Origin: Tigriopus japonicus
Taxonomy: Eukaryota > Arthropoda > Copepoda > Harpacticoida > Harpacticidae
Assembly: GCA_010645155.1 (NCBI GenBank)
Contig: JAAGOF010000041.1
Location: 532,272-596,271, forward strand
Direction of reading: 5' to 3'
Length of the DNA stretch: 64,000 bases
Shown here in pieces: positions 13,301 through 28,300 of the stretch. Each line of letters starts with the position of its first letter. The first letter of the stretch is position 1. The position numbers and the translations under genes are program-made. The notes beneath the pieces were generated by a model, which saw only the letters and a program-made list of their open reading frames with translations, was not told the origin of the DNA and ran no database searches.

Positions 13301-16300
13301 TCACCTCGGTCAAAATATCGCAATCAAGCCTTAAAGAAAACCACTTAACAGAAGCGTCATGACTTGAACCCATTGAGCCCAACTTTCAAATCTTGAGCAA
13401 GACAAATTTGGCCCCCAAACAATTTTGTTGAGAGTTTCTCAAGAAAAATTACCGAGACGTGTCAAATTAGGCCATTTGATCTAGTCTGTAAAAGTCCAGA
13501 GAACTCGAAATCACGACAATTGACGAATCTTTTGTATCAAGGCCGAATTCAAGTAATTAAACCGTCTCGTTTTTCTGTTTTTGCTCCCTCTGATTGAATT
13601 TGCAAGACGCGCCAATTGCATTCAACGTGGAATATTCCAAATGACAAATGTAATAAAAAAGTAAAATCAAATCTCATCCTGACATGCAACTAGGATCTCT
13701 ACTTGATCGATTTGCTTACTTCTTTCCCATTCAAGTCCGGATGATTTCACTGTCAATGTCCCCATGACAAAGAGCGCTTTTTCTCTATTGCGTGCTTAAA
13801 CCATTGAGAATGCATCTGTCCCTTGTCACCACGAATCCATGACAAACTAACGTGCGATTGCTAGTCCAGTTAGCAAACTATTACAATATACAGAGACACA
13901 CACACACTCACAAAAAAAGACACATTCAGATCCAGGTCATGAAATGGTGACGACGAGAGATCTTATCGGAAAGGTTCTCTCTAATTTGGCTTAATCTGAT
14001 TTGGAAGCTATTCGTTCAATATGTCTCTCATGCTTGCCAAATTCCTTTTTCTGTGGATGATCTCTGGGTAAATTCAGGTTCCTGTCAGATCCAGCTAAGC
14101 TAAGGAAGGTCGAAGGTTACAAGAGCATATTTTTTCGCATACAGGGTGGTTTCGATATCATGTTTAAAGCAAGAACCCGTTCCGGAAAAAGCCCCCCCCC
14201 TAGCTATAGATGGAGGTAAAACAAAGGCGATTGATAAGTTCATTGGCCCTTTTTGTTGAGGTTATTCTCACCTCCACAAAATCAAAGCAATGTTAAAAAA
14301 ATACAAAGTCGCTCAAAGATGTTTATTCAACAAGTGAAGTGCCTCTGAGCGGAAAAAGACATCGCTTAGGTGGGCGGGTTCTGTTCTGGTTGAAATGGTT
14401 CATGAATATGTCATAACAGTGTCGACTAAGATGCATTTCTGGCCTACTCCATCTCTGTCATCGGCTGCCTCTGGTGCTTTGGGTCAAAATCCTCTATTCC
14501 GAGTATCATACATGCATCGAGATGGCATGGCTCCCTCATCATCATCACTATTACTAACTTTCATAAGACAAAACTCGAGGAGAAGGCTCTGTAATGCCAA
14601 TCCATTTTCCTAGACCTCACTATCGTGCCTGTGTGCGAATCTTTTCGCCTTGCTTTGAACCACTGGTCATGATTGTTATGGTGGGAAATGCACTTTTCTT
14701 TGGCCCAACGCGACCATATGAGGACCTCTTGAAACGAGAAGTCTATACGTAGAGTAAAGACGAATAGCCGTCAAATAGGCCATTGATCGATTTTTAAACT
14801 GGCAGTCTTGAGTGGTTGGCAGCTTGGAGAGATGTACCAAAATTCATTCAAAGGAAAAGTGGGCTGTTCAGATGAACAATTGTAGATCTCTAGCGTCTTT
14901 TCAATGACGATGCCTGCGGCGAATAGAGAAGTAGTTGGATCGGCAATGGAATGGAATGGCCTCAACCTGGATAAAGAAGAGCCCCCTTCGAATTCGACCT
15001 CTGGCTTGTCGAAAAAAAAGATGAATTTTGCAAACGCAAGCCTCGACTTTTATGGCAAAGGCACGATGGCTCATCGCCAAACCACGAGAACAAGGTTTCT
15101 CTGCAAATTGAAAGTGCCCTATGTTGGCAGGTAGAAAACATTACAAATGCTTTTTGTTGTTGTTACAAGCTCAAAAGAGTCGTCGTCTATGCAACAACAT
15201 GAGACTTGTTTGCGGATTCCTCTCTATACATTCAATTACCTCTGTTATCAAAACCATTTTGAAGCGAAGAACCTTTCATTTATTGATCTGAGGGCCACTC
15301 AATTAAGACCTCATCTCAACCATTTTTTCCCTGAAGTATCGTCAATTTCCAAGCGATACAGGGTTGGCTTACAAATACCATCTTTTTAACATCCATTTTC
15401 CTGGTTGAGTATCCAAATTATGTTTCACATTTCGAAAATTGTCCCTAGATACTTTAATTAGCTTCTAGGAACGACAAGTCCATAAAAGATCTGGTTTTCC
15501 CATTGCTCAATTCCGACAAGCTCCACATTTTTTTGTCAACCCTGTTTTGAACGAGATCTGCACTTGAGCGTTTGGGTTTGGGACTGGTGTTTTGGAGAAC
15601 CCCGGTGTTTACCCAAACTACATGGAAAAAAGAGCATCAAAACAGGTTTTTGGGGGAGCCAAGGAAACGAGGCCGCTTTTTGTGATCTCTAAACAGTCTT
15701 TATTCATCATTCTGATGGCATGTCGTACTAATAGGAGGCATTGGTCTGCTAGGAACATTCGATTCTTTTTACCCCCATGTTTGTTCAGGTCGGAAAAATA
15801 TGACTGTGATCGTCTCTCCAGATGCAACTTTAGTAAGTTATGTAGTACAGCCAACCTCCTGCCATTCTAAGGTTCACTCCATGGTGACTTTGCAGAAATT
15901 GGGGAAAGTTGAGCCCTATCAGTACCGAAAGTATCACCATCGACCAACGAACTCTGACTCATGGAATTAAATGAAGCTCTCAAGACTCTTAGGAAATTGC
16001 CTTCGAAATTTTAGCGGTGGGTGATAAACATGATCCCATCAAGACGATGAATGCGAACGTGTCAAGGAATGGAAGATATGGATTACTGCCACTCCTCCTT
16101 TGGCCGACTTCTGTTTGTCTTTCTTTGTTGCTAGAATATGCCACCAACCTCCATCCATTTCTCCACCCTTATCCAAGTTGCTTCGTGACGTGACTGACAC
16201 TCGGTTCAAATCGAGTTCAAACAGCTTTGGGTGTATTTACTCAAACGTACCCTCAAGAGCGTTCTGGGTACCCCAGATTTTTTGTGGAACTAATTGTATC

Positions 16301-19300
16301 AATTAGTAGTTTGAATTGGAAACATCAAGGACAAAGAAACTTGGGCCTTTGGTTCATCGTCAGAGATTTGGGTCACCCACGTCTTTGCCGGATCTAAAAA
16401 TAGCCAATGCCTACCAAAACATTGTGGAAACGGCTAGACTTTCTCATTCATACCAAACACACGACAACTTTGACAAGAAAGGAGGTTTTTTTTGGCTTCT
16501 TTATTAAGTCGTAGAAACTATTGGATTCCTTGGAAAGGCTTCTACTAGTAAAATACATGGCTTTTACGAAAAATGAACACTTTCTTGTTAAGGTTATGAT
16601 TAGCTAAAATACATCAGAAATGGTGTTTTATGGGTTTAAAAAAGTGAAACGCAAAGTTTTGATCCCAAAATTGACACATTTTTTTTCTTCAAAATTCAAA
16701 ACAATTGATGTTTTAGCTCACAAGCAATGTGGATTTTAACCTTTTACTTGTTCAAAAACAGCTCAAAACTTTTCAAAATTGTTTTGACAAAAGGTAAAAG
16801 AGCTCAAAAATTTCGTGTCCCACTTCATTCGAGTTTTCCTATGATTTATCATGAAGGAAAAGATGAATTTTCTCCAACCAGAAGGTTCATTTTTCTAAAG
16901 TCCACCTTAAATACTCAAATACTCATTCTTCGCTCAGATTTCTCTCACACTAAATCAACAGGAACCATCCAGGAAAATTCACCTTGTAACCGCTTTGCTT
17001 TTATATATTGATATAGGTACTGATATATACCGTATCAGTCTAACTCTTAAGTTCCTTATCAAATGATATATGTCTGCTATTTGATTGGGGTTCCCTTCTC
17101 TTCCTTTGTTACATTTCCTTTGGTGTTCCGGGAAAAATCTAGTCCTACATCGAATGTACCTACCTACGTACGTACGTACAAAACACGTAGTCAGGCTGAG
17201 CATTCATTCAAAATTTCTTGCCCGATGACGTCACAGCCTTGGCACAAGAAGACCTCTTAGAGGAACCCAAATTGGATCTATCACGTGTGGGAGGCGACTA
17301 TCATTAATCCCAACAATCCAGACCTCTAGCTCGTCATTAATTGTTCCAACATTTCATGGCCCTTTGTGCTTTTGAGTCTGCTCTTCCGGTTTCCGTCTGC
17401 TTTTGGGAGGGGATTTTATGGTTCCATATGGTTGAGATCCTGTTGCATTCGTGGCATGAAAGTAGCTCGTCTCTTTGCCCTTGGTCGTGTTCCAAATTCA
17501 CTTTTTCTCCAAACCCAATCCCAAGAGTGGCTTTCTAACTTGGCAAAGGCTAATCTTGGTTCACGCCAACCAACGACGAGAAGACTGAAAAGTGAGTTAT
17601 GGTTGGGGTTGTCAATTCATATGAATTATTTAGAGCTTGGTATTAGGAGGATTTTGGCGCGAATTTGCTCTGAACTGAGGAGACAATTATTCGAAGAGCG
17701 CCTTCATTCCTGATTTGGTGGTCCATTCATTGAAGGGGCAGGGAAAAAAGGAGTCCATGAAACTGGCTGGAGGGCCTTTCAGGCCTTCACTCACTGTGAA
17801 GTACTGTATGTGGGCTGATAGGAGCTTCCACGGTCGTGACGTCATAGGGCAAGCAAGGAAAGCAACAGGCGGACATGAAGGCCGATTGAAGGTCGTGTAT
17901 GGACGTGGTTCGTCTGGTCGACGGGCGTACTCTGTCCGAGCAACATGTATACACAATGGAAATCGATCCATAATTAATGCCTTGGAGAGTGTAGAAAGAC
18001 TCCTCAAGATTGGATTGACGCCTGTATGTAGGGTCCTTTGCCAAAGTTCTCTTTTCCCTTCACAGAGGGCGTCATTGACTGAAGGGGAGATGTCGCCTCT
18101 GTGATGGGGCGCTCTCTGGCGGCGAAAACAAGAGCTGTTTAGTTAATCAAACTTGATTTGTTTGCACTTGAAATTAAAACCAGATCTTCTTTGACAAGAG
18201 CGGTACAGGAATAGCAATGGTGTATAATATTCACCCACACTCCAAAGTATGATTAAGACTCAAAACTAAAAAGAAACACGAGCTAGAAAAAAGAATACAA
18301 GATCAAGGGAATCGCTCGCGTTCCCCTTTCTCAGCAACTTTGAAGTTTTGACAAATGAATGTGTTGTGGAAAAGAAAATTTGATCCACCCAGCCAGCAAT
18401 CTAGAACAACAGCAAACTCGTCAACTGAAGTTTTCCCGAGATTGAGAGCACCAACTTGGAAATGGATCACTCTTTGAGCGAGTGAAAATGGAAGGTCTCC
18501 TTTTTTTTATTAAAAAATAATCCAAAGTTGCCAAAGAAGACACGATCAGTGCTTTGCCGACAGGAGCACGGGATTAATGTGAATATTGATTATTCCACCA
18601 GCAACCCGCATTTATTTTGACAAATTGTGGATGGTATTTCCAACGGAGTCGTGTTCTGAAGGGTTTTGAACCCGAAATTGCACACAATATCGCATCCAAT
18701 ATGAATTAACGAATGTGTTCTCGTCTTCATTAAAAAAGTTTGCCAAATTGAAGAGAAGAGGCATTAAGGGTTAAGCTTTGTACCTCCAAACAAGAAAGGT
18801 GATCATTACTGGTAGCCTTGAACATTGTCGAGGAGTTTTGAAGCTCAACTTTATTCCAAAAGTCATGCTTGAAAATGCATTCTTAATAAGGTCATGGCAA
18901 AAGGTGGTGGTGCACAACTTAGAGTTGCATCAAAAAGCGAATTGGACGTAACGAAATTATGCATTTGTTCTGGCAATTGCATTCCTTTTAAGTAGCCATC
19001 CGACGTTCCATGTGCGATCCTTGAGAACGAGGAATGTGTTCCAGAGAAATCTGGATTGGAAAAGAGACGTCTCGCAAAGATCAAGCATCTCATTCAATTC
19101 ATTTCGAGGAGACACGACCAGATCTTGATATTGGTATTGGGTTATTTTTCTTCTCAAGTACATTTGCTTGAGGAAGAGTTAGTTTTTAATTTGTGCCAAT
19201 TAATAGCCTTGCAGTAGAGGGGTCCTATGATTTGATTTTATCTTAAATTTGTTAGGTGACGAGGGTGAAAATTGTGTTGCAGAATTGTTCGAACATGATA

Positions 19301-22300
19301 AAAGGACTGCATCTCAAGTAATAACTTCCCCACAACTAATAAGAATAATGATTGTAATTCAAATCCCATGTCAAAAATTAAGAACAAAATTCGAGCCATT
19401 TAGCAATAAAATTCAAGATATTTTTCTTAACGTTGATGAATGAACGAATTTAAATTCAGGAATAGGATGATCTTTCCCCATCTTTTGTGTAGTCAGACAA
19501 AGAGAAACGACTTAATCAAGAAAAATATTTGTATTTTCGGGATTTGGCACATGACTAGTGACAAATGATTTAAGTGCAAAAACATTAGGTCATAAACCGT
19601 GTAATTTCTCGTTGCCATTTTTCACAAACCTTTTTTTTCATTTGTTTGTCGACTCATTATCAATTGAACCATTTCTTTGGAGAATCTTTCATGAAAAAAA
19701 CACCACAATTCCAATCGATTCAACCATCCATGAACAAATATGGTTAATAGTTCTCGGAACAAAAAAGCTAACGCTCAAGCTCAAAATGTATTCTTACCTC
19801 TTCAACAAAACAGACATTGATCAATCATCATAATTGGACATGGTGTGTTGTTCATGTTCAAAAATCCACCATTCGTTACAAATTGTTGTGTGGAAGAATT
19901 AACTGCAGTCCCGGGATGGAATAATTCTGTATCTATATCTCTCTTGGCTCAAAGTCGGACATGACCTCGCTCTAATTTCTCATAATGTGAATGAATAATG
20001 GCCGTAATAACAACATGAGACTTGGCTACATATGTATGGTACATTCACTCGAATGACATGATAGTACAACTTACATGAGGAGAAGGAACGAGAAGGGGAC
20101 AGAAAACTACAAGAGCCTTTTCATTGCTCCAAGAGACACCATCAACTCATTTGTTTCCCCACGGGATTCCAAGATACCCCTCGCTTTTGCATTCTTCATT
20201 TCAGAGCAGGGCCCCAATTGTTACTTTGCAAGCGTGCACTTGGTACATTACGGAATCCAAAGCTTCCGAGGAATCACAATTCAAATTGCATTGTCTTTTT
20301 CGCTTGGGATTTGGGTGTCCCAACATCGAGTTATTCAAGTTTCTGTCAGGTGCAATCGCTTTAAATGAAATGGGCGGAGAGGATCTGGTTCACTTTGTGA
20401 TTCGATACCCACACCTTTGGCTAATATTGGCAGAGTTGTACTGTACAACGTTGTACATGGTTGGCTCTTCACGACTTAATTTGACTAGAGGAGATTGTGA
20501 CAAGACACTTGGTTGTCATTGTTCAATTTTGTTCAATTAACGAGTATCCATTAGATTGAAGAGGAAAAAGCTTTTCATTTGATGTGTATTTTGCCACCAG
20601 CCAAATTTGATCTAGATGCGAGCTTGACCTCATTGTGTACAGGTTTTGGAAGATAAAAGTAATTGGAAAATGTGATTGGATTTTCTCTCAAGTTTAATCT
20701 CGAGTCTTGCTTGTTCCAGGTATGTTCTACTTAACTGAACGTTGCAAAAACTTGCCTCCATCCTCGTGTTCTTCAGTGGGAGAAATGTGTAAGATTGTTT
20801 CTTGGGTGCTTTATCGTGGCTCCTAAGTGTGCATCTTCAGTCACGACAGAGCTACACACATTAGTAGGCTTTGTTGGAATCAAACTTTCTAGTTCAATCT
20901 TCAAATCAAGAAGGCTTGAATTCGTGCTGAGCCCTTACACCCCAAGCTTGTGTTTTTGACTACAAGTTCTCTGATTGTTAATCATGATTGAACTATGAAG
21001 TTTTTAACAATGCCCAATTTTTACCTGCAAGTATTGGTCACATGTTGTCAGTAATGTATCGTTCCACTCCAATTTTGAGGAGAGTTGCACTTAATTACAC
21101 AAACCAGGTCATTTGTCAAATAGTGTTTAGCTAATGGTGAAAAAGATGTACTTTCATCTACTAAATCACAACAAATTGCTCGTAATATCAAAGGCAAAGC
21201 TAGCACCGTTGAACTGAGCTATACCCAATTTTAGGTAACTTCTAGTTTTTCCCATACATCAAGATTTCTTATTTGACTCCTAAAAATCAATTTGCATTGA
21301 CTTTATGATTTGTCAAATTTGATGTCAATCAAAAGAAAGGCATTTTTCTATTATCACTTGGGATGATGTTACGTCATCCAGAAGAACCATCATCTCTCTC
21401 ATTCAGAACCAAAAGTTGCTCCTCAAATGGAAATGATTTTGGCACAAAAGTCATTTACAAATCCCCTTGAAAACAAGCCCTATGGCTAAAGGGGATTTTC
21501 GGGTCCCATTTATATCATGTATACTTCCAACCCTTTATTTAAGCTTACCTTTTTACACCTTGACCAAGCCTAAAATACATGATAGTCATGATCAATACAT
21601 GATAATTAGATAAAACAAATCAGCACTTGTTTGCTTACATACTTTTTGTGTGCCATGTGAGCGAAGAAGTTTGAAGATACTAAATGATTTTGAGCAATTC
21701 TATTTTGCTCTCCGGTACTGATTACTATTAGCCATCAACACCATTTTTTTCTAATTCAGTTGCTTGGCAAAAATCTCATTGTCAATTAGTTTGATACAAT
21801 TCTATGTCCATTCACAGCTGATAAAATGTAAATATTTTGAGACATTTCTCTTTGCTTTGGGAATCCAGTGGAGAAATAGAGGCCAAGGAGGTTTCTTACC
21901 AAATAAACAATAATTTATCACCAATGATGGTTCCTACATCATAAAATGAAGTTGAGGAAATTGCAAAACCAATTTGCCGTTGTGAAGAAAAGGAAGATAA
22001 TTATTTCTCTGTGGTCAGTAGATTGTAAACCATAGAGGATTGAATGACCAAAGAAAGTTAATTCCAATGCCAGCATCATAGAAATTGCCTTTAACGATCT
22101 CATCCAACTTCTTCAATTTGGCTTTGTGACCCAAGGAATATCCAAGTTGTTTGAGTTTCAAACAAAGTTTGTTTCAAATGTTTGATTTGTCCCGAGCTTG
22201 AAAGAACCAAGTTTCTCTCGCAACCCTAGCTTTGTAAGCACTTTTGAAACGATGTATCCCGTTCGTGCTCAGCCTGGTCCTTCATGCATTCCTCGTTTGC

Positions 22301-25300
22301 TTTTCCCCCCTTTAGATTTCCAAACAGCTGAACCTGTTGTGGCTCTTCTTCCATGCCATTTTATGGTCTTTGAATGGCCTTTAAGACGAGTCCTATGATC
22401 TTGTCTCCCAGTGGTCTTGTTGCCTTCTGGTCTAGGTCTTTAGCCGGGGGGGACGATTTCAAAGTTGCAATCTGTGGCTTGGTGCTTCTCTTTCTCCAAA
22501 GAAAGGAAAGAGCCAGGATCCAAAGAATGAGGAATACAGAAGGAGCAGGATTCATTCCACGGAAGAGGCTATAAAGACCCAAGAAGTAAAACGTGGAGGG
22601 GAATGCTATCATAAGGAATCAACTTGGAACTCTCCCTCCGGCACTGAATAATTAAACAGTGTGTTGGTCCCTCGAGGGTGAATGTTTAAGTGGCCTATTC
22701 ATCGGGTAGTGTTGGAAGCACAATCGAATGATGATGGGACAAGCTCTGATCAAGGTCGAGTGAAGTAGACTTGGCCGCTTGTCTTGCCGGATCAATGAAA
22801 GTACGAATATGTGGCGATTATACACTCCCAAGCTAAGGTTGAATGCCAGGCTAGCTCAGCTTCCCGAAGCACTTCCAATACGTAAGGCCCGCATGTGAAG
22901 TAGTACATCATTATATAAAAGGCCACGCAAGAAATCCGGTCCAGACCCCGTTGGGTGTGTGTATGTGACTGTGCGTGCTCTTGCTCTATTTTTCCATTGT
23001 GCTCCTTGATTCTTTCTCAGTCCTATTTGGGCTTGTGGCCTAGGCCATTATATACGTCCCTAGCACTCATGTGCCGTACTTTTCTGAGTAAGGCTAGAAG
23101 CCTACCAACAGCGACCATTGTCGATGGCGGCGGCAGCGGCGGCGCACACGGAAGATTCTCGTGGTGGCAAAGTGGAGGGAGGCCCCCTTCTAGCCTTCGA
23201 TGTGCCATTCCATGCAACAACTCTCGCCATCTTATCTTCTTGTTCTGCCTCTTTTTGACAGAGAGGTTAGAGGATCCGTCCAAACTTGGCCTGAACTTTT
23301 TGGAGAGAGGGTGAAGAAGAGCTCGTCCCGCAGTGCTCTATGGTTCTCCCGTCGGCCCGCTGCTTGCCCGTGTGTCCCCTCCATATGCCTTTGAAAAGAA
23401 GGAACAAGGAAGGAAATTGGGCTGGCCTCGAGGATCGGCCATGTCTCTGTTTGGTGGCCTCCCCCCTTATAAGGGCACGTCGTCGCCCTTAGGCCAGGCC
23501 ATCCATGCATGGGCACCATCCCGTGACTTCTTTGTGTTCTTGATATGAGGACGTTCGTATACTACACGTTCATAGGAAAGAGGGGAGTCGTGGTAGCACT
23601 TCGAGGCGAAGTGGGAGTGTAGTAGGGGTTTGTGTGGTGGCGGTGGTGGTAGTGGAGCAAGTGGAGGTGGTGCTGGTGGAGTATGTACATGAACGAGTGT
23701 GCCTTGGCACCCATCCATGCCCCCTTGTTACAGAGCTTTAGACAGAGAACAAATAGTGGAAGAAGACAAGCTAGAGTAAGAGAGGAGCAGAGAGAAATTG
23801 GAGAGAATCATTGCAAGTCACTCACTTGCCGCTTGGCGTCGCCGTCGTGCTGTACCAGGACTTGTCCCCTTCCCTTGAACAGTATTGACGTTGTGCTTGG
23901 CGATATCGCCACCAACACTCACATGTATAAACTTACTCAGTCACCCACTCACTCACGGATGGAGCTTGTTCTCCTCCTCCAGTTATTAGGAAGGGGAACG
24001 TGGAGGTGGTGAAGGACTGCCTCTTCTCGTCCGACCGTCGCCTTCTCCAGTTGGCGGATGAGTGTGTGCGTGTGTTCATGCTCTTCTCTCTCTCTCTCTT
24101 ACACAACGCCCCCTTGGCCTCCTGTTTCCCTGTTGTCGACGTTGACGATTCTTTCATATCATCATTTGCCTTCCAACCACACACCCGAGCACACATGCTT
24201 AGCAAGTGATCCGGAGTGGAGAGAGGAAACGGAGACAGAGAAAACTTGGAGAACTTTATTCCTGGGATTTGGCCAACCGTTCAGTGCTCCCGGACCGAAT
24301 TTCTGGATCCCACGTCCCATGGAACCCTAAGGATCTTGTGCTTTTGACACTTGGAACATTTCCCATTCTTCTTCCTCTTCATTGTCCTCCTCCTCCTTCT
24401 CCTCCTTCCTTCCTTCCGATCCTCTGTGCCCTTGGCCAAGAAGTATTAACTAAGTGAGTGTCGGTCGGTCTAGGGGCACCCAAAAATTGCAGGGTCCAAG
24501 CCGTGACAAAGACTTGAATTTTCTCATGTATGAGTCACGACAAAAAGTCCCTCCCACCAAAGGTTCACCTTGATCCCACATCTGTGGATAGTTCAGGAAC
24601 TATTCAGTTGTGCGAAAAAGCGGCATAACTCCTTCTTTCTCCCTCTCTCGCTCTCCATTTGCTCCACAACGTTTAAGGAGACGAAGAGAACGAACTACTC
24701 ACTTGCCAACTCCCCAATTTTTCGACACCGAAGGAAACCGAACAAGAAAATCGTCGAGTCGAACGACTCCCTCATTCTGTTTACTCATCGTGCCGCCCTA
24801 TTGGCATTGGGGAGGAGGGTTGGAGTGCTTCGAATGCTTCTGCTTTGCAGACGAAGCTCAAAAGTTGTGGAGGAATAACAACAAGTGAAACAACTTCCAG
24901 TTCTACTGTCAATCTATCCCTTCTGCCATATGGCAGGAGGCTGCTACAAGAAAGATCAACCCGAGTTTGAATCTGCTGCTTTCTCCAGGCTCATTGTTCC
25001 TCATGACAGACAGAAGGGACGAATTCCGAATAACAGAAGCCATCGCCAGATTGACCAATTGTCGAAGAAGCCCCAGAAACGGTGCATCCCCGAGTGATTC
25101 CCTCCAGCCAGTGTGCCTCATGCCTCCAATTTTTGTTTGTCCATATTGTTCCACCCGTTTTTTTGGGCAGCATTCTGACTAATGTCTCCATCTCTCCGCC
25201 TGCACATTTGCTAAGACCTTGGTTGTTTTAAATACACAGGTGAGCAAAGGTTCAGGTGCGTGAGCGGGAGTTCGCAACTCATCATCGAGTTTTACAACTT

Positions 25301-28300
25301 CGGCATGAAAAGTGATCATCATCCCCATAAATTCTTTATATGTGTTGAATGTTTACCGCGCCACTCTCATCATCATGGTTTTTATTTAAGCTGCTTTTTA
25401 TGCCTCGACTCTTAATTATGACCATACCGTGTGCTGCATGCAGCCAGCAGTAGAGTAACATGCCATTCAAGAACGAATGAGGCCAATTCCACTTGGTTGT
25501 TGGCAAGTAGGAGCCGTGTTGTTCCAAGTTGCACACTGCCAATAGAAAATGTCAATGAATGCCAAATAAATCTAAACCCTTTTCTTAAGCTTGCGGGAGC
25601 TTTTGCCTTCTCTTCAATAGCATAGAATTACTACCCGGTAAAGCCGATGGACTTAAAGCAGAATCTACTGTACTTAGTACTATAGGGAGCCAGGAAAACG
25701 AATGGAGAATGACAGTATTTTCTCAGGTGTGAGTGAGAAAGAGAGGGAGGATGATCCAGCTGAAAGTAAAACCCCTGACCCAATTAATTCGTCTTCAATC
25801 TTGGAAAACATGCTCCTTGTTTTTCCAAGTTCTTTCAGGAAAAGATCATTATTTTCACTCCTGGGCGAAAGCCCGAGCAATGGCATGATGTGTGAGGATT
25901 ACTCATTTCGCTCCCAAGAGTTTCAATTCTTGATGAAATTTTCCCCATCCACTCGTTTGTCAGCTTTCTCTCTGGGATCCAAATACCCCAAGGGGATCGA
26001 GACCCTCGCCAACCTATGTTTCAATTGACGAAATCATAATAACACTGACGAGCTCATTTCTCCTCACGAGGAGGACCTGTTCTTGGTTCCACTGGATTTC
26101 TTTGTCGAGTCATGGCACATTAGTGGCACAATGGCACAGTTGATCCATTCCTTCACGTGTTGACCGAGCCACGTCGTGGAACATAAAGAACCGGCAAAAA
26201 GCGCCTTTGGAAGAAAGAGCAAGTTTATGGGTTGCTGCCACACTTGAATTCAGAAGAGTGCTCTCGACTCACCCATTTTCACATGGATCGTGACTACTTT
26301 CTTCCTTCGTTGTCCATCTATGGACGAGTTTGTTGGTATACGTACAAGGCTTTTTTTAAACCATTTCAATGCACATCGCTCTCTCTCTCTCTCTAATCTT
26401 CAGCTTAACTCAATGTTAGTTAGGCCTGGAAGTGAATTGGACCAGAAGCATTCGAGTTGTTCGTATCGTCAATGATGCATAAAGCAATCTCTTTTGTATT
26501 GAAAACTACTCAACCTGTTCAATTGGGATCCTTTTTGCTACTTGTTGAACATCTTGGCGTTTCGAGACGAGAAAAAAACCCGCAGGTGTGGATCAGGTTC
26601 TTGACAGTTTGCCGAGGTTAAGCATGAAACTTTAATTGGGAGCAGACTATTTTGAGGTGGATGCCCGGGTAATGCCGTTGTTGTTATTGTTATGGAGCCA
26701 GGTTATGAGAGACCTCATGAGTGAGGAAGTCTTTCGGATCAGGTTTCGTTTCCAAGCTCCCCTTGATGGTTTTTCTCATTTCTCAAAAAGGGGGAGAGAG
26801 AAAGAGAAGATTGACTCATTATTAGTCTCATATGTAATTCCATCGCCTCACCTCGTTCTAATGAGAGGCCAAAAGGAATCGACCGCAAATCTCAAACATC
26901 CCACTTCTACTTTGCCCCCCCCCTCATTTCATACATATATATGTACTACAAAAGTGGGCGACGGTGAAAAAAAGATAGAAAATTCTCCGGAAAATTCAAA
27001 GTGCACTCGCATGATAACAAACCTGACAAGCCAAAAATGTGACGTTAGCAGGGTTGGGAATCTCTTTTATCGGTCGGAAATCCGATGATAATCTCTGGCC
27101 CCTTTCCTCTTTAGGCAGACTAACTTGCTTGCCTACCAACTAGTGAAACATTGAACTCCAACGAGTGAAACATTGAACCACTGAAATGAAGGACGGAGTC
27201 TCTCTGCATTGTCATCATCATCATTATTATCGCGATAGGAGTCGTCAGATATAGAACTTTGTCTCTGAATATTTCCCCCCACCAATTCTGGGCTGAACGA
27301 ACGAGTTTCTCTCGTGTACTGTACACAAGAACAGTACATTCCTCCCAAGATCCGGTACATTATTCATATTGGAAACAGCTGTCTGAGTCAATAGGGGAAA
27401 GAAAGAAGGCTTTCTCGAGTGGCTTAATAAGATGCACTCAAGGCTGGCATTCCAGCAGATTCGACATGGACCCGGGCGAGCTTCGGGGCTAAAAGCTGTT
27501 TATTAAAGTAATTACCGCCCTATTTACTATGCACACGACATTTGGGAGGATTCTACTTCCCAGTATTATCCTGCCATCCAGGCTAGGGATGAATGACACC
27601 GGCATTTTTGTCATCGACACCGGTGTCGACACCGACACGAGCTGTGAAGGTGTTCATGTTGTGCAGTGAAATCTCGATTTAACGATAAATCTCGAATTAA
27701 CGATAATAGCGACTCGATTTAACGATAAATTTCTATTTAACGATATATTTTGGGGTGACGGACAAAATCGTTAAATCGAGATTTCACTGAACATTTTTCG
27801 TAATTTTTTAAAAAATACGAAACGTTGTAGGTGTCGACACTAAAGGCCGGTGTCGGTGTTTATCGAACACCCCTAATTCAGGCCCTGAAAGAATACGGAT
27901 TATTACCCCTCATCCACCGCCAAAAGGGGACTTTTGTCCTGGAAGATTGGGTATTCCTCATATTTCCCCGTCAATTCTTGAAACTAGACTCTAGAACGGG
28001 GAACTCCGTTTTTCTTTGACAGTACACGAAAGTGGCGCCCAAAAGATCCTGGCCAAAAAAATCTTGCTTTACGTCACGTGCTCAAGCGTAAGAGTTCTCT
28101 GGAAAAATGAGTCATGCTAAAGTCCTCTTTCATGCTGTTCAACGTTCAAGTAACAACAAGTTGCTTTGGAACGACATAAAGTCCAATTTTTAGAGCCCCT
28201 TAGTTCTGACTCGATCATCCCAACATGTTTGTCCATGAATGTGATTGTGACGGACCAAGTTGTAGAAACCAAATAATCCTGGTCATTTGCTGGAAAGACA

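Noticed and set aside
20124..20540. 138-codon plus-strand frame
   Set aside because: No domain or motif; length is within chance for 34 kb of intron.
26636..27088. 150-codon plus-strand frame
   Set aside because: No domain; composition like the flanking intron.
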